From: CF-13 sp036782775
GTDB taxonomy: Bacteria > Chloroflexota > Dormibacteria > CF-121
Direction of reading: 5' to 3'
Assembly: GCA_036782775.1 (NCBI GenBank)
Contig: DAIPYJ010000003.1
Coordinates: 1 to 64,000 of the forward strand
DNA length: 64,000 nucleotides
In this document: positions 36,509 to 45,932 of the stretch, in pieces
How positions within the stretch are numbered: position 1 is the first letter of the stretch
Layout: the number at the start of each line of letters is the position of its first letter
The notes under the pieces: generated by a model
Database searches by the model: none
Told to the model about the DNA's origin: nothing
Seen by the model: only the letters and a program-made list of their open reading frames with translations
Translations under genes and position numbers: made by a program

Positions 36509-37339
36509 TCAGCGAGCGAGGCGGCCGCCTGTCACCAGTACCCGCTGGTAGAAGCCGGCGGGCAGACGCGACACCAGGTCGATGACCTTGGCGTCCGGGC
36601 CGATGAGCACCCGGCGCCGGTCGCGGGCCACCGCCTTCAGGATCTGGCGGGCGGCATTCTCGGGGCTCGTGAACGACGATCTCTCGAAACGCCTTACGAG
36701 CCGCTCCCGCCCGCCGGCGATGGCGGCCGATTCCTCGTCGACACGGGCGTGGCGGGCGATGTTGGTCCTGATCCCCCCCGGGTGCACCGTCGTGCACGAC
36801 ACGCCGGACCGCTCGATCTCGAGCTCCATGCGCAGGGCGTCGGTGAATCCCCGCACGGCGAACTTGGCGGCGTTGTAGGCCGACTGGGACGGGACACTCA
36901 GCAGACCGAACACGCTCGAGATGTTGACGATGTGGCCCTCGCCGGCGGCACGCAGGTGGGGCAGGAACGCCTTGGTCCCGTACACGACCCCCCAGAAGTC
37001 CACCGCCATGAGCCACTCGAGATCCTCCACCGACATGGCTTCGACCCCTGCCACCAGAGCCACGCCGGCGTTGTTCACGGCCAGGTTGGCCCGCCCGTGC
37101 TCCTCGACGGTGCGATCGGCCCAGGCCTCGACGGCGAGGCGATCGCCGACATCCACTCTCGACGACGTCACCTTGACCCCGAAGCCGTCACAGAGCCCGA
37201 CCGTCTCCGCCAGACCCAGCTCGTCCACGTCGGCGAGCGACAGATGTGCACCCCGTCCGGCCAGCTCGACAGCCAGGGCCCGGCCGATCCCCGAAGCGGC
37301 GCCCGTCACGGCGGCGACCTTGCCCTCGAAACGACGCAC
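36509..37339 (-). CDS. short-chain dehydrogenase/reductase
   Basis: A 276-residue SDR. TGAASGIGRALAVELAGRG is at residues 11-29, NNAGV near 90 and YNAAK near 154. The C-terminal part ends with a hydrophobic helix and FYQRVLVTGGRLAR, typical of a membrane-associated SDR. The GTG start lies three bases after the stop of the Baeyer-Villiger monooxygenase gene, so the two belong to one operon, possibly with the metal-dependent hydrolase gene upstream. It probably oxidises or reduces an alcohol/ketone pair of the same pathway. Confidence 0.83.
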   Translation of the reverse strand: MRRFEGKVAAVTGAASGIGRALAVELAGRGAHLSLADVDELGLAETVGLCDGFGVKVTSSRVDVGDRLAVEAWADRTVEEHGRANLAVNNAGVALVAGVEAMSVEDLEWLMAVDFWGVVYGTKAFLPHLRAAGEGHIVNISSVFGLLSVPSQSAYNAAKFAVRGFTDALRMELEIERSGVSCTTVHPGGIRTNIARHARVDEESAAIAGGRERLVRRFERSSFTSPENAARQILKAVARDRRRVLIGPDAKVIDLVSRLPAGFYQRVLVTGGRLAR

Positions 37340-37342
37340 CGC

Positions 37343-38854
37343 TCAGCTCCGGGCCGGTGCGGCCAGCGTCTGGCGATGGCGCTGCTCGGGGGTGGCGACG
37401 GCGGGCGGGTTCGAGAAGACCATGGCGTCGTCCTCCACGTTGTGCAGCTTCAAGGCTCGGTAGTCACGGAGATAACTCTGATGCACCTGCCACGGGAACT
37501 TCGAACCCTGTTTGGGGAAGAGGTGCGCGGAGCGCTGGATGTATCCCGAGTGCAGCCCCAGGAGCGGCGACCGCACCACCGAATCGTCGGTGTTGACCGG
37601 AGTGCACTGACGCCATCCGGCGGCGCGCATGTGGTTGAGCAGCCGGCACACGTAGTCGCACGTGAGGTCGCACTTGAGGGTCCACGAGGCGTTGGTGTAG
37701 CCGACGGACATGGCGAAATTGGGCACGCCCTCGAGCATCATGCCCTTGTAGGCCATGCGGCCGGGCAGGTCGACATCTTCGCCGTCCACCGTGATCTGCG
37801 CCCCACCGAAGAACTGGAGCTGCAATCCCGTAGCGGTGACGATCACGTCCGCCTCCAGCTCGCCGCCGGACTCGAGGCGGATGCCCGTCGGGGTGAACCG
37901 CTCGATCCGGTCGGTGACGACCGATGCCCGGCCTTCGCGGATGGCGGCGAACAGATCCCCGTCCGGCGCGATGCAGAAACGTTCGTCCCAGGGGTTGTAA
38001 CGGGGGGTGAAGTGCGTGGCGATGTCGTATCCGGGGGGCAGCTCTCGGCGGAGGCCGGAGCGCAGGATCCGCTTCACGAGCTCGGGCCGCCTCTGGCTCA
38101 CCTGGTAGAAGCCCTGGGTGAACAGGGCGTGGAACCAGCGGATGGCCCCGCCGGCGAGACGGCGGGGAAGAATGCGGCGCAGCAGACGGGCCACCGGGTT
38201 CGTCCCGGGCACGGCCGCCACGTAAGTGGGGGAACGCTGGAGCATGACGACGTGCCCGGCGTTCTCGGCCAGGGCCGGGACGAGGGTGATGGCGGTGGAG
38301 CCGCTGCCGATCACCACGACCCGTTTGCCGGACACGTCAAGGGCCTCGGGCCACGCCTGGGGGTGCACCAGCGTGCCTTGGAATCGGTCCATGTCCGGGA
38401 AGTCGGGCAGGTATCCCTGGTCGTAGCGGTAGTAGCCCGTGCAGGCGAAGAGGAAGCTGCAGGTGAACTGTTCGCTGGCGCCGATGTCACCGCGCTGGAC
38501 GGTGACGAGCCATCGGGCGTCGGCACTCGACCATTCGGCCCGGACGATGCGGTGACGGAAGCGGATCTTGTCGTCGAGGCCCGACTCGGTGGCGGTGTCC
38601 TCGATGTAGCCCAGGATCGACGCCCCGTCGGCGATGACCTTGTCGCTCGTCCAGGGGCGGAAGCGATAGCCCAGGGTGTACATGTCGGAATCGGAGCGGA
38701 TGCCCGGGTAGCGGAAGAGGTCCCAGGTCCCACCCATGGTGTCACGGGCCTCGAAGATGGCGAAGGTCGCCCAAGGACACTTGTCCTGGATGTAGTGCCC
38801 GGCACCGATGCCGGACAGACCTGCCCCCACGATGGCGACGTCGAGGTGTTCCAT
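37343..38854 (-). CDS. FAD-dependent Baeyer-Villiger-type monooxygenase
   Basis: A 503-residue flavoprotein. The FAD site is VAIVGAGLSGIGAG (residues 6-19). The Baeyer-Villiger fingerprint F-x-G-x-x-x-H-x-x-x-W is present as FQGTLVHPQAW around residue 160. A second Rossmann motif, VVVIGSGSTAI, binds NADPH. The enzyme inserts oxygen next to a ketone to give an ester or lactone. The start is ATG at 38854. It lies between the metal-dependent hydrolase and the SDR on the same strand, probably controlled by the TetR gene at 39890. Substrate unknown; ketone catabolism is likely. Confidence 0.87.
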   Translation of the reverse strand: MEHLDVAIVGAGLSGIGAGHYIQDKCPWATFAIFEARDTMGGTWDLFRYPGIRSDSDMYTLGYRFRPWTSDKVIADGASILGYIEDTATESGLDDKIRFRHRIVRAEWSSADARWLVTVQRGDIGASEQFTCSFLFACTGYYRYDQGYLPDFPDMDRFQGTLVHPQAWPEALDVSGKRVVVIGSGSTAITLVPALAENAGHVVMLQRSPTYVAAVPGTNPVARLLRRILPRRLAGGAIRWFHALFTQGFYQVSQRRPELVKRILRSGLRRELPPGYDIATHFTPRYNPWDERFCIAPDGDLFAAIREGRASVVTDRIERFTPTGIRLESGGELEADVIVTATGLQLQFFGGAQITVDGEDVDLPGRMAYKGMMLEGVPNFAMSVGYTNASWTLKCDLTCDYVCRLLNHMRAAGWRQCTPVNTDDSVVRSPLLGLHSGYIQRSAHLFPKQGSKFPWQVHQSYLRDYRALKLHNVEDDAMVFSNPPAVATPEQRHRQTLAAPARS

Positions 38855-38874
38855 CGAGCGCGGGTCCTTGTCGC

Positions 38875-39750
38875 TCAGGCGGCCGAGGCGGCGAGCTTGT
38901 CCTTGAGGGCTCCCTCGTCGCCGAACAGCTCTCCCCGCCAATACTCGATGAGCTGGCTGGTGTCGCGATCGTTGGGGTGGAAGCCGGGTCGGTCGTACTC
39001 GCACAGCTGGTCCCAGAGTTTCTTGCTCAGAAGCGGCGTGCGCCCGATGCCGGCGATGCTCTGGCGGAGCCTGCCCCGTCGGTAGGTGGCGGGGTCCATG
39101 GCCAGCGAGGCCACCAACTCCACTAGTGAGCCGAGCAGGAACAGCACCCTCGTGATCTTCATCGTCCACACGCGCATGCGCTCGGTCCCTCCTACGGCCC
39201 GGTACACGTCGAAGGCGACGGCCTTGTGCTCCGACTCCTCGAGAGCGTGCCAGAGGAAGAGGTATCGGACGGCGTCATGGCCGAAGGCCTGGCGGACCTC
39301 CTCGTCGGTCATGACGAGCTCGGCCAGAGTGGCGGTGAAGTGCTCGAGGGCGGCGGTGAGGGCCAGGCTCGACTTCTTCGGCAGGAACTTCCATCGAAAG
39401 GCCAATCCCGCTTTGGTGATGCGCTCTACGAATTTGGTCGGATAGCCGAGCTCGTCCAGCTTCTCGTTGAAGACGCGGTGTTCTCGGCCGTGGACCGACT
39501 CCTGGCCGATGAACCCGGCTACCTGCCGCTTGAGCACCGGGTCGGTGATCTGGTCGCGGTAGTGGCGCACCGAACGCACGAAGAAGTCCTCACCGTCGGG
39601 GAAGACCGACGACAGCCCGGCCAGGATGTGGCTCGACAACAGGTCCCCGTCCTGGGCGTAGTGGCGGGGCAGTCCTTCGAGCATCGCCTCGAACGAGATG
39701 CGCCTGGTGGTGATGGTGCGGCCGGGGTCACTCGTCTGGGTCTGGGTCAT
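38875..39750 (-). CDS. metal-dependent hydrolase family protein (PF10118 type)
   Basis: A 291-residue protein. The acid- and His-rich segments QESVHGREHRVFNEKLDELGYP (around residues 81-102) and LFLWHALEESEHKAVAFDVY (around 165) match this family. It is probably a metal-binding enzyme, and sequences of this type are often placed next to monooxygenases. The ATG at 39750 follows AGGAGCGAG. The first gene of the operon with the monooxygenase and SDR. The promoter carries the TetR operator. Confidence 0.75.
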   Translation of the reverse strand: MTQTQTSDPGRTITTRRISFEAMLEGLPRHYAQDGDLLSSHILAGLSSVFPDGEDFFVRSVRHYRDQITDPVLKRQVAGFIGQESVHGREHRVFNEKLDELGYPTKFVERITKAGLAFRWKFLPKKSSLALTAALEHFTATLAELVMTDEEVRQAFGHDAVRYLFLWHALEESEHKAVAFDVYRAVGGTERMRVWTMKITRVLFLLGSLVELVASLAMDPATYRRGRLRQSIAGIGRTPLLSKKLWDQLCEYDRPGFHPNDRDTSQLIEYWRGELFGDEGALKDKLAASAA

Positions 39751-39810
39751 GGACTCGCTCCTGTCGTGACTCGGGGCTCGCCGGGGCTCTCGACGCCCCG
39801 GCACCCCCCC

Positions 39811-39851
39811 AATTTAGAGGATTTGAGGAAATCCATCAAATCCTCAAATCC
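39811..39851. promoter_or_regulatory. TetR-type operator overlapping a divergent promoter
   Basis: A perfect 11-base inverted repeat, GGATTTGAGGA (39819-39829) and TCCTCAAATCC (39841-39851), lies between the operon and the TetR gene. On the minus strand TTGATG (39839-39834) and TAAATT (39816-39811) give a -35/-10 pair with a 17-base spacer inside the operator. Binding would block this promoter. The region is AT-rich in an otherwise GC-rich genome. Confidence 0.68.
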
Positions 39852-39889
39852 ATGCTAGCGTGGGGGGCGTGGAGGAGCAGGTCGAGACC

Positions 39890-40477
39890 ATGACCAAGGG
39901 GGCCCAGACCCGGCTGGCCATCTTGGAGGCGGCCATCGCCCGCTTCGGCCGGGAGGGTTTCCGGGCCACTTCGGTGGCCGACATCGCCCGAGACGCCGGG
40001 GTGGGCGCCACGACCGCCTACGCCTACTTTCCCAACAAGGAAGCCTTGTTCCTGGCCGCCATGGACGAGGACGCCGCCGCTGTCATCGAGGAGGGCCTGT
40101 CGTCGGTGTGGCGGGACATGCCTCTCCCCGACTGGCGTCAGATCCTTCTCGTCACGCTGATCGAAGCCGTGGACCGGCACCCCTTGGCCCGGCGGCTTCT
40201 CGCCGGGTTGGAGCCCGACGTGACGGACCGGGTGCTCGAGATCCCGGCCCTGGCCGAGCTGCGCAAGGCCTGCATCGAGCGCCTGCGGGGCGAGCAGATG
40301 GTGGGCAAGGTCCGAGCGGATGTGGACGCCGAGGCTGTCGGCAACGGCCTGGTGGCAATCACGCTCTCGCTGCTCATGTCGATCGTGCAGATCGGCACCC
40401 ACACCGCCGCCCCGTACGGCAACGACGTCCTCGCCGTGTTCGCGGCCGCCCTCGAGCCTCCGAAGACCTCGGGCTGA
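39890..40477 (+). CDS. TetR family transcriptional regulator
   Basis: A 195-residue regulator from the ATG used. The helix-turn-helix is clear: RATSVADIARDAGVGATTAYAYFPNKEALF (about 25-54 of the protein). The ligand-binding domain is all-helical and variable. ATG at 39890 is one choice; upstream GTGs at 39860 and 39869 would add up to ten residues. It is divergent from the monooxygenase operon, and the operator between them suggests it represses that operon and itself. The inducer is unknown; a ketone or acyl-CoA is plausible. Confidence 0.85.
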   Translation: MTKGAQTRLAILEAAIARFGREGFRATSVADIARDAGVGATTAYAYFPNKEALFLAAMDEDAAAVIEEGLSSVWRDMPLPDWRQILLVTLIEAVDRHPLARRLLAGLEPDVTDRVLEIPALAELRKACIERLRGEQMVGKVRADVDAEAVGNGLVAITLSLLMSIVQIGTHTAAPYGNDVLAVFAAALEPPKTSG

Positions 40478-40498
40478 TTTCGCTCTGGAGGCCCTTGC

Positions 40499-41326
40499 TC
40501 AGAAGGGGAGGATCACGACACGTGTGGCGGTGATGGTGTTGCCGTTGCGGTTGCCCTCCACAAATACGTGGGCGCCTTGGGTCACTGCGCTCGCCGACGC
40601 TGACGCGGAACCATTGCTGTAGACGGTCGACGACTGCTCGTCGACCGTCACCGTCTGCCCGGAGCCGGTTGTGACGGTGAAGGAGTTGGTCCCCACGCTG
40701 GCCACCGTGCCGGTCACGGCGCCCAATTTGGAGGGATTCCCTCCGAATCCCCCGGGCCCGAAGGGCAAGACGGGGCGCACTTGCGGAGGCAACAGGGGCG
40801 CCACGTTGGAAGAACCCGAGGTAGCCAGGCCGACCGACAAGCCGATGACAGTGGCCGCCAACACGGCGGCGACGATCCACGCCACCAGGGCGCTGTCCAC
40901 CACCCGGCTCACCCAACCACCCCCGGCGCCGGCAGGCATCGGCGGCGCCATGGTGGGCGGGTATCCGGCCGGCATCCCCTGGGGACCGGCGACACCGGCC
41001 GGGGGCGGGTAGTAACCCGGTGGCGCATACCCGTAGCCGGGTGGCGGCCCGTAGCCGGGTGGCGGCCCGTAGGGCGGGGGCGGTGGCCCGTAGGGCGGGG
41101 GCGGTGGCCCATATCCGGGCGCAGCGTAGGGACCAGGCGCGGTCCCGTAGCCGGGGTACGGGCCGGCTCCGTACCCAGGCGGGTACGGCGTGTAACCAGG
41201 GGGATAGGGTGCGGCAGCGGGCACCTCCGCCGTCGGTGGCACCGCCGACGGTTCCCCTGGGGGCGCCGGTTCCGGAGTCTCGGGGTCGCTCCCGCTTTCG
41301 GCCGTTGTTTCCTGTTCTTCCGTCAC
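40499..41326 (-). CDS. single-pass membrane protein with Pro/Tyr/Gly-rich cytoplasmic part and DUF5666-like end
   Basis: A roughly 275-residue protein. Residues 1-135 are low-complexity, with repeats of GPPPPPY and GPPPGY. A membrane helix follows at about 147-170 (ALVAWIVAAVLAATVIGLSVGLA). The extracytoplasmic end has a beta domain with GAVTGTVASVGTNSFTVTTGSGQTVTVDEQSSTVYSN, typical of DUF5666. The GTG at 41326 was chosen because no other start opens the acidic N-terminus. Function unknown. Convergent with the TetR gene. Confidence 0.6.
   Translation of the reverse strand: MTEEQETTAESGSDPETPEPAPPGEPSAVPPTAEVPAAAPYPPGYTPYPPGYGAGPYPGYGTAPGPYAAPGYGPPPPPYGPPPPPYGPPPGYGPPPGYGYAPPGYYPPPAGVAGPQGMPAGYPPTMAPPMPAGAGGGWVSRVVDSALVAWIVAAVLAATVIGLSVGLATSGSSNVAPLLPPQVRPVLPFGPGGFGGNPSKLGAVTGTVASVGTNSFTVTTGSGQTVTVDEQSSTVYSNGSASASASAVTQGAHVFVEGNRNGNTITATRVVILPF
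41031..41116. repeat. tandem repeats coding for GPPPGY and GPPPPPY
   Basis: Two 18-base and two 21-base direct repeats lie inside the gene at 40499-41326 and encode Pro/Tyr-rich units. They are prone to length change. Confidence 0.6.
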
Positions 41327-41425
41327 CGTTCCATGGTGGCAGCGTGAGGCCCAGTACGGGCTGAGAAGAGCATGTGGACTTCCTGAGAAACGCCTGGCTC
41401 CATAGGCTGCCTGCCCGTGGCAGGC

Positions 41426-42067
41426 ATGACGAGCCGCCCGGACGCCGTGGAGACGTTCGCCGAAGCGGCCCAGTGGTTCGGAGGTCTCGTACTGGGTCTG
41501 CGTATGGATCAGCTCGGCGGCCCCGGCTTGGGTGATTGGAACCTCAGGCAGCTCGTCGCCCACGGTGGACGGGCACTTGTGACCACGGAGGAATACCTGC
41601 GTGCCCGAGTATCGGCGGAGACCGAAGTCCACGACGAGGACCCCATCGCAAGCGCCGGAAGCTACTTCCTCTCGGCCCATGACAATCCGTCGCTGCACCG
41701 AGCCGTCGCTGAGCGTGGGAGGGCCGAGGCGGAGCGGCTGGGTGACGACCTGCTCGCCGAGGTGGCGGGGATGGTCGAGCGGGTGACCATGGCCGTTCGC
41801 CAAGCACCGGAGAGCGCCGTGTTCGAGACGCGACTCGGGACCGTGGGTTTCTCGACCTATCTGTGCACGCGCACGGTGGAGCTGGTCGTGCACGGCATCG
41901 ATGTGGCGGACGCCGCCGGCTTGGCGGCCGACGTCCCGGCCCGGTCGGCGGGCACGACCGTCGCCGTCCTGGCGGAGCTGGCTCGCCAGCGAGGTGAGGC
42001 CGTGCCCGTCATCGCCGCCTTGTCCGGGCGGCGCCGTCTGCCCGAGAGATTCGGGCTCTTCACCTGA
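41426..42067 (+). CDS. maleylpyruvate isomerase/mycothiol-dependent DinB-like protein
   Basis: A 213-residue helical protein. The N-terminal bundle has GDWNLRQLVAHGGRAL, where His is a likely metal ligand, and the C-terminal part has CTRTVELVVHGIDVADAAG, with a second His, as in the MDMPI family. These proteins use mycothiol, an actinobacterial thiol, but the exact reaction here is unknown. The ATG at 41426 is preferred over GTG at 41417. No strong ribosome site. The gene stands alone, upstream of the ACT protein. Confidence 0.72.
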   Translation: MTSRPDAVETFAEAAQWFGGLVLGLRMDQLGGPGLGDWNLRQLVAHGGRALVTTEEYLRARVSAETEVHDEDPIASAGSYFLSAHDNPSLHRAVAERGRAEAERLGDDLLAEVAGMVERVTMAVRQAPESAVFETRLGTVGFSTYLCTRTVELVVHGIDVADAAGLAADVPARSAGTTVAVLAELARQRGEAVPVIAALSGRRRLPERFGLFT

Positions 42068-42152
42068 GGCCCACGCCAGCGCGCCAGCGACGAGGGCTTC
42101 GGCGTTGCGGCGATGTGCACGGCCTTCCCCTAAGGTGCCGGTGGGAGGGGAC

Positions 42153-42536
42153 GTGGCCACCGACATCACGATCTACATGACCGACCAGCCCGGCGAGCTC
42201 GGCAGGGTGGCGCAGGCGCTCGCCGATCGGGGCGTCAACATCGACGGATTCTGCGCTGTCATCGGCGGAGGAGGCATGGGAGAGATCCACGTCTTGGTCG
42301 ATGACGACGAAGGGGCGTTTCGGGCCCTGGCCGACGCCGCCATCGAGGTGGCCTCGGAACAGGAGGTCGCCGTGGTCGACGTCGACGAGGACAGACCCGG
42401 CGTCCTCGCCGAGCTCAGCCGCCGTCTCGGCGAGGCGGAGGTCAACATCACGCTCGCCTACCTGGCCACAGGGACGAGGCTGGTGTTCGCCGCCAACGAC
42501 CCGACCACGGTACGGAGGTTGCTCGACGGGCTGTAG
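42153..42536 (+). CDS. tandem ACT-domain protein
   Basis: A 127-residue protein with two ACT-type domains: DITIYMTDQPGELGRVAQALADRGVNIDGFCAV and AVVDVDEDRPGVLAELSRRLGEAEVNITLAYLAT. ACT domains bind amino acids or similar small ligands and control enzymes. No catalytic domain is attached, so it is a stand-alone regulator. GGGAGGGG precedes the GTG at 42153. The gene lies about 60 bases before ftsH and may share a transcript. Confidence 0.82.
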   Translation: MATDITIYMTDQPGELGRVAQALADRGVNIDGFCAVIGGGGMGEIHVLVDDDEGAFRALADAAIEVASEQEVAVVDVDEDRPGVLAELSRRLGEAEVNITLAYLATGTRLVFAANDPTTVRRLLDGL

Positions 42537-42593
42537 GGGTGCTGGGGCACGGCCGGAGCCCAGCCTCTAACCTCCCGGCAAAAGGAGGTTCCC

Positions 42594-44667
42594 GTGTCCA
42601 AGACCGCCTCCCCACCTCCTCGGGGCGACAAGCCGGTCGCCCCCCCCCCCCCCCCCCCCCCCCGGCGCCACCGGCCCGCCCCCCCCCGCCCCCCCTCCCC
42701 CGCCGGCGTGGCGGCACTGGTTGTGGTTCGCCGCCATCGGGCTCTTCGTGGTGCTGTACCTCGTCCTTCCCGCCACCAGGGTCAGCCAGCCCGTCAGCTT
42801 GAACTACACCCAGTTCGTCAACGACACGAAGGCCAAGGACATCAAGACCGTCACGATCAACTCCGACGGCACTGCCCAAGGAACCTTGAAGAGCGGCAAG
42901 CAGTACACGACCGTCATCCCGCTGTCACTGGCGGGCTCGTCGCTGCTCAACACGCTCGAGGCCAACAACGTGAAGATCCAGGCCAATCCGCCCGGGAGCT
43001 CGTTCGGATCCGAGGTGCTGACCTGGATCATCCTGCTCTTGCCCTTCGCCTTCTTCGGTTACCTCTGGTACCGCATGTCCCGGGGAGCCGGCGGCGGCGC
43101 CCTGCAGGGCGCCCTCGGGGTGGGCAAGTCGCGGGCCAAGGTCTTTACGGCCGACCAGCCCAAGACGACCTTCGCCGACGTGGCCGGCTACGAAGGGGTC
43201 AAGAGCGAGATCCGCGAGGTGGTCGAGTTCCTGCGGTCGCCCGACCGCTACAAGCGGGCCGGCGCCGTAGCGCCGCGCGGCGTGCTGATGGTGGGCCCTC
43301 CGGGGACCGGCAAGACCCTGTTGGCTCGCGCCGTGGCCGGCGAAGCCGGCGTGCCGTTCTTCTCCGTGGCCGGCTCAAGCTTCGTCGAGCTGTTCGTGGG
43401 GGTGGGTGCGGCCCGGGTGCGGGACCTGTTCAGCGAGGCCCGCAAACAGGCGCCCGCCATCGTGTTCGTCGACGAGATCGACGCCATCGGACAGCGGCGG
43501 GGCGGCACAGCCGTCGTCTCCAACGACGAGCGCGAGCAGACCCTCAATCAGCTGTTGGCCGAGATGGACGGCTTCGACGTGACCGAGGGCATCGTCGTGC
43601 TCGCCGCCACCAACCGACCCGAGATCCTCGACCCGGCGCTGCTGCGTCCGGGGCGCTTCGACCGCCAGGTGACCATCCCACTTCCCACGCTCGACGAGCG
43701 GGTGGCCATCCTCACCGTGCACTGCAAGGACAAGCACCTCGACGAGAGCGTCGACTTGCGGGTGGTGGCCCGGGGCACGCCCGGGTTCTCGGGAGCGGAT
43801 CTGGCCAACCTGGCCAACGAGGCTGCCATCGTGGCCGTCCGCCAGGACCGCAGTGTCATCCTGCCAGGCGACTTCGACGAAGCGCGAGACCGCATCATCC
43901 TCGGACGGCGGGAAGGATCGAACGTGCTGCTTCCCGACGAGAAGCACGCCGTCGCCGTCCACGAGGCAGGCCACGCCCTGGTCGCCGCCTTGAGTCCCAA
44001 GGCCGACCCGGTGGCCAAGGTCACGATCCTGCCTGCCGGGCAAGCTCTCGGGGTGACCGAGCAGCTCCCGTTGGTGGAGCGGCACCTCTACGGCGAGGAC
44101 TATCTCCACGACGCACTGGCGGTTCGCCTGGGCGGACGTGCCGCCGAGTTGGTCGAGCTCGGCCAAGGCTCGACCGGGGCGGCCAACGACCTTGCCTCGG
44201 CCACCGATCTGGCCGTGAAGATGGTGCGGGAGTTCGGGTTGTCGAGCGAGCTCGGACCGGTCGGCTACCCCGAGGGAGGATCCGCGTTCCTCGGCGCCGG
44301 CGGGCAGGGGTTCTCCACGCGCCCCTTTGCCGAAAGGACCCAGGCCACCATAGACACCGAGGTCTCGGCCCTGCTACGCCGAGCCGAGGAGCGGGCCAAG
44401 AAGCTCCTCGAGGAGAACCGGGACAAGCTCCGGAAGATCGTCGAGCTCCTTCTCGCTGACGAGACAGTGGACGGCAAGGACGTCTACGCCATTGCCGGCG
44501 TGCAGGGCCCCGCCGGCGTGGACGGGGGCGAGACCCTGGCGCCGAGGCGGGCAGCGGCCGCGTCGATGGCGGCGCCGGCGCAACCAGCCAGTGCCTCGGG
44601 CGGGCCCGAGGTGAGGCCCGCCCGCGGCGGGGCTCAGGTGGGAGCTGTCGTCCCCGACGCCGACTGA
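42594..44667 (+). CDS. ftsH: ATP-dependent zinc metalloprotease FtsH, frame broken by a C-run near the start
   Basis: FtsH is a membrane-bound AAA protease. The main frame (from about 42661) gives RHWLWFAAIGLFVVLYLVLP (first membrane helix), a periplasmic part, a second helix, Walker A GPPGTGKT, Walker B IVFVDEIDAIG, RPGRFDRQV, zinc motif HEAGH, and a disordered tail. The ribosome site AAAGGAGG and GTG at 42594 sit in a different frame. The two frames meet in a run of 24 C (42640-42663), and the total length is one base too long for one frame. A 23- or 26-C run would restore it. This is either an assembly error or real variation. The 3' end overlaps the convergent folA by 34 bases. Confidence 0.9.
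42640..42663 (+). repeat. homopolymer of 24 C within ftsH
   Basis: A run of 24 C followed by further C-rich stretches to about 42700, coding for a Pro-rich N-terminal segment. It is the point at which the reading frame of ftsH is lost. Confidence 0.9.
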
Positions 44668-45179
44668 GTCGTCTTGGCCACCCCGGCCTCCCCAGGGTTG
44701 GGCATTGCTGTGGTCCGGCGAGTCCAGCGCTCGAAGCGGTAGCTCACATCGATCTCCGAATGCTCTGCTGAGAACTCGACCAGGGCGAAGTCGTCGTAGG
44801 GTGGGAAGAATTTCGTGCACCCGAAGTCGCCGTGCACCTGCGTGAGCAGCAGCTCGTCGGCCAGGTCGATCGCCAGCGCGTACACGGTCGCTCCTCCGAT
44901 CACCCACACGTCCTCGTCGGGAAAACGCTCGAGGACGTCATCCAAGCGAGGCACGGTCACAAATCCCGACCGGAGCGCATTGGTCGCATGGGTGAGGACG
45001 TAGTTCTCTCGGTCCCCGAGCGGCGCGGCGAACTCAAGGTACGTGGTCCGCCCCATCACGATCACACCCTTGCCGGTCTTCTCACGGAAGTAGACCGAGT
45101 CGCCGGGCAGACGCCACGGGATGCCGCGGTCGGTGGCGAGACCCCGGCAGGAGTCGATAGCGGCGATGAGCCGGATCAC
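44634..45179 (-). CDS. folA: dihydrofolate reductase
   Basis: A 181-residue enzyme that makes tetrahydrofolate. The family motifs are IRLIAAIDSCRGLATDRGIPWRLPGD, VIVMGRTTYLEF and VWVIGGATVYALAI. The GTG at 45179 (V-I-R-L) is the family start; an upstream ATG at 45218 would add 13 residues. A short non-conserved tail ends the protein and overlaps ftsH. A change to lower GC begins just upstream of this gene. Confidence 0.87.
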   Translation of the reverse strand: MIRLIAAIDSCRGLATDRGIPWRLPGDSVYFREKTGKGVIVMGRTTYLEFAAPLGDRENYVLTHATNALRSGFVTVPRLDDVLERFPDEDVWVIGGATVYALAIDLADELLLTQVHGDFGCTKFFPPYDDFALVEFSAEHSEIDVSYRFERWTRRTTAMPNPGEAGVAKTTQSASGTTAPT

Positions 45180-45429
45180 CTCGTGAGTCTCCCACCCGGC
45201 CCGGCCGCTCCGCGGCACAGTGCCGAGTCGGGGCGCAACGTCGCATCAGTGCCCTACCGGGAGGCCGTCGTGGAACTTCAGAAACGAGAGCCAGTTACCG
45301 ACTGCCTAAGACGCGAACCGTCGAGACGACTGAGTCCGAGAGAGGGCCACATACCGGTCGAGCAAAGGACCTTCGACCCTGGGGAACCATCCTTGGCTAC
45401 GCGATGGTTGTAAGGGTCATAGAGCCGAA

Positions 45430-45852
45430 ATGGAGTGCTCGATGTGGCGGTACGACGGCGGCAAGGAGGTAGGTGGCCCATCAACTGATGGGGCGCACCT
45501 GGTTGAGGAGTGCGAGGCATTTCTCGAAGGCCATTGGGCCAACGTCCTTGACGCCTTCGGACAGCCCGTATCTCCGTTGGCGTGGCTGAACGTTCTCGCC
45601 CACGGTTCCATACCTGACATCATCGCCGCCAGCCACTGGGTCCCGTCAGAAGAGGTTCACGAGATGACGGTCGCCACACTAAGTGTAGGGCGAAGCGACA
45701 GCCTTCTCCGGGACTTACAGTCGGCAGCGCTCATCCCTCTGGAACTTGAGCTCCTTGGAGCCGCAGAGATCGCCTCATTCGATACACAACAACTTCTAGT
45801 CCTCGTTCTAGGTGCGGTTGAGTCGTTTCGTCGTTTGATTTCTGGACTTTGA
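45430..45852 (+). CDS. hypothetical protein
   Basis: A 140-residue protein of unknown function. It is acidic and mostly helical: LVEECEAFLEGHWANVLDAFG, then SPLAWLNVLAHGSIPDIIAASH, then a C-terminal helix. No motif is recognised. The base composition is lower in GC than the genes before it, and it is the first gene of the lower-GC block. It points toward the convergent ABC permease gene. Confidence 0.5.
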   Translation: MECSMWRYDGGKEVGGPSTDGAHLVEECEAFLEGHWANVLDAFGQPVSPLAWLNVLAHGSIPDIIAASHWVPSEEVHEMTVATLSVGRSDSLLRDLQSAALIPLELELLGAAEIASFDTQQLLVLVLGAVESFRRLISGL

Positions 45853-45932
45853 CCTGGCACTCGGCGGGCAGACTCCGGTCCGCTGTCATTTCGTAGCGTG
45901 AACGATCGTCTCCGCAGGCCTCAGGCGTGGAC

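Noticed and set aside
42664..44459. continuation of the GTG-42594 frame past the C run
   Set aside because: After the C run this frame is Arg-rich nonsense, while the other frame is clearly FtsH.
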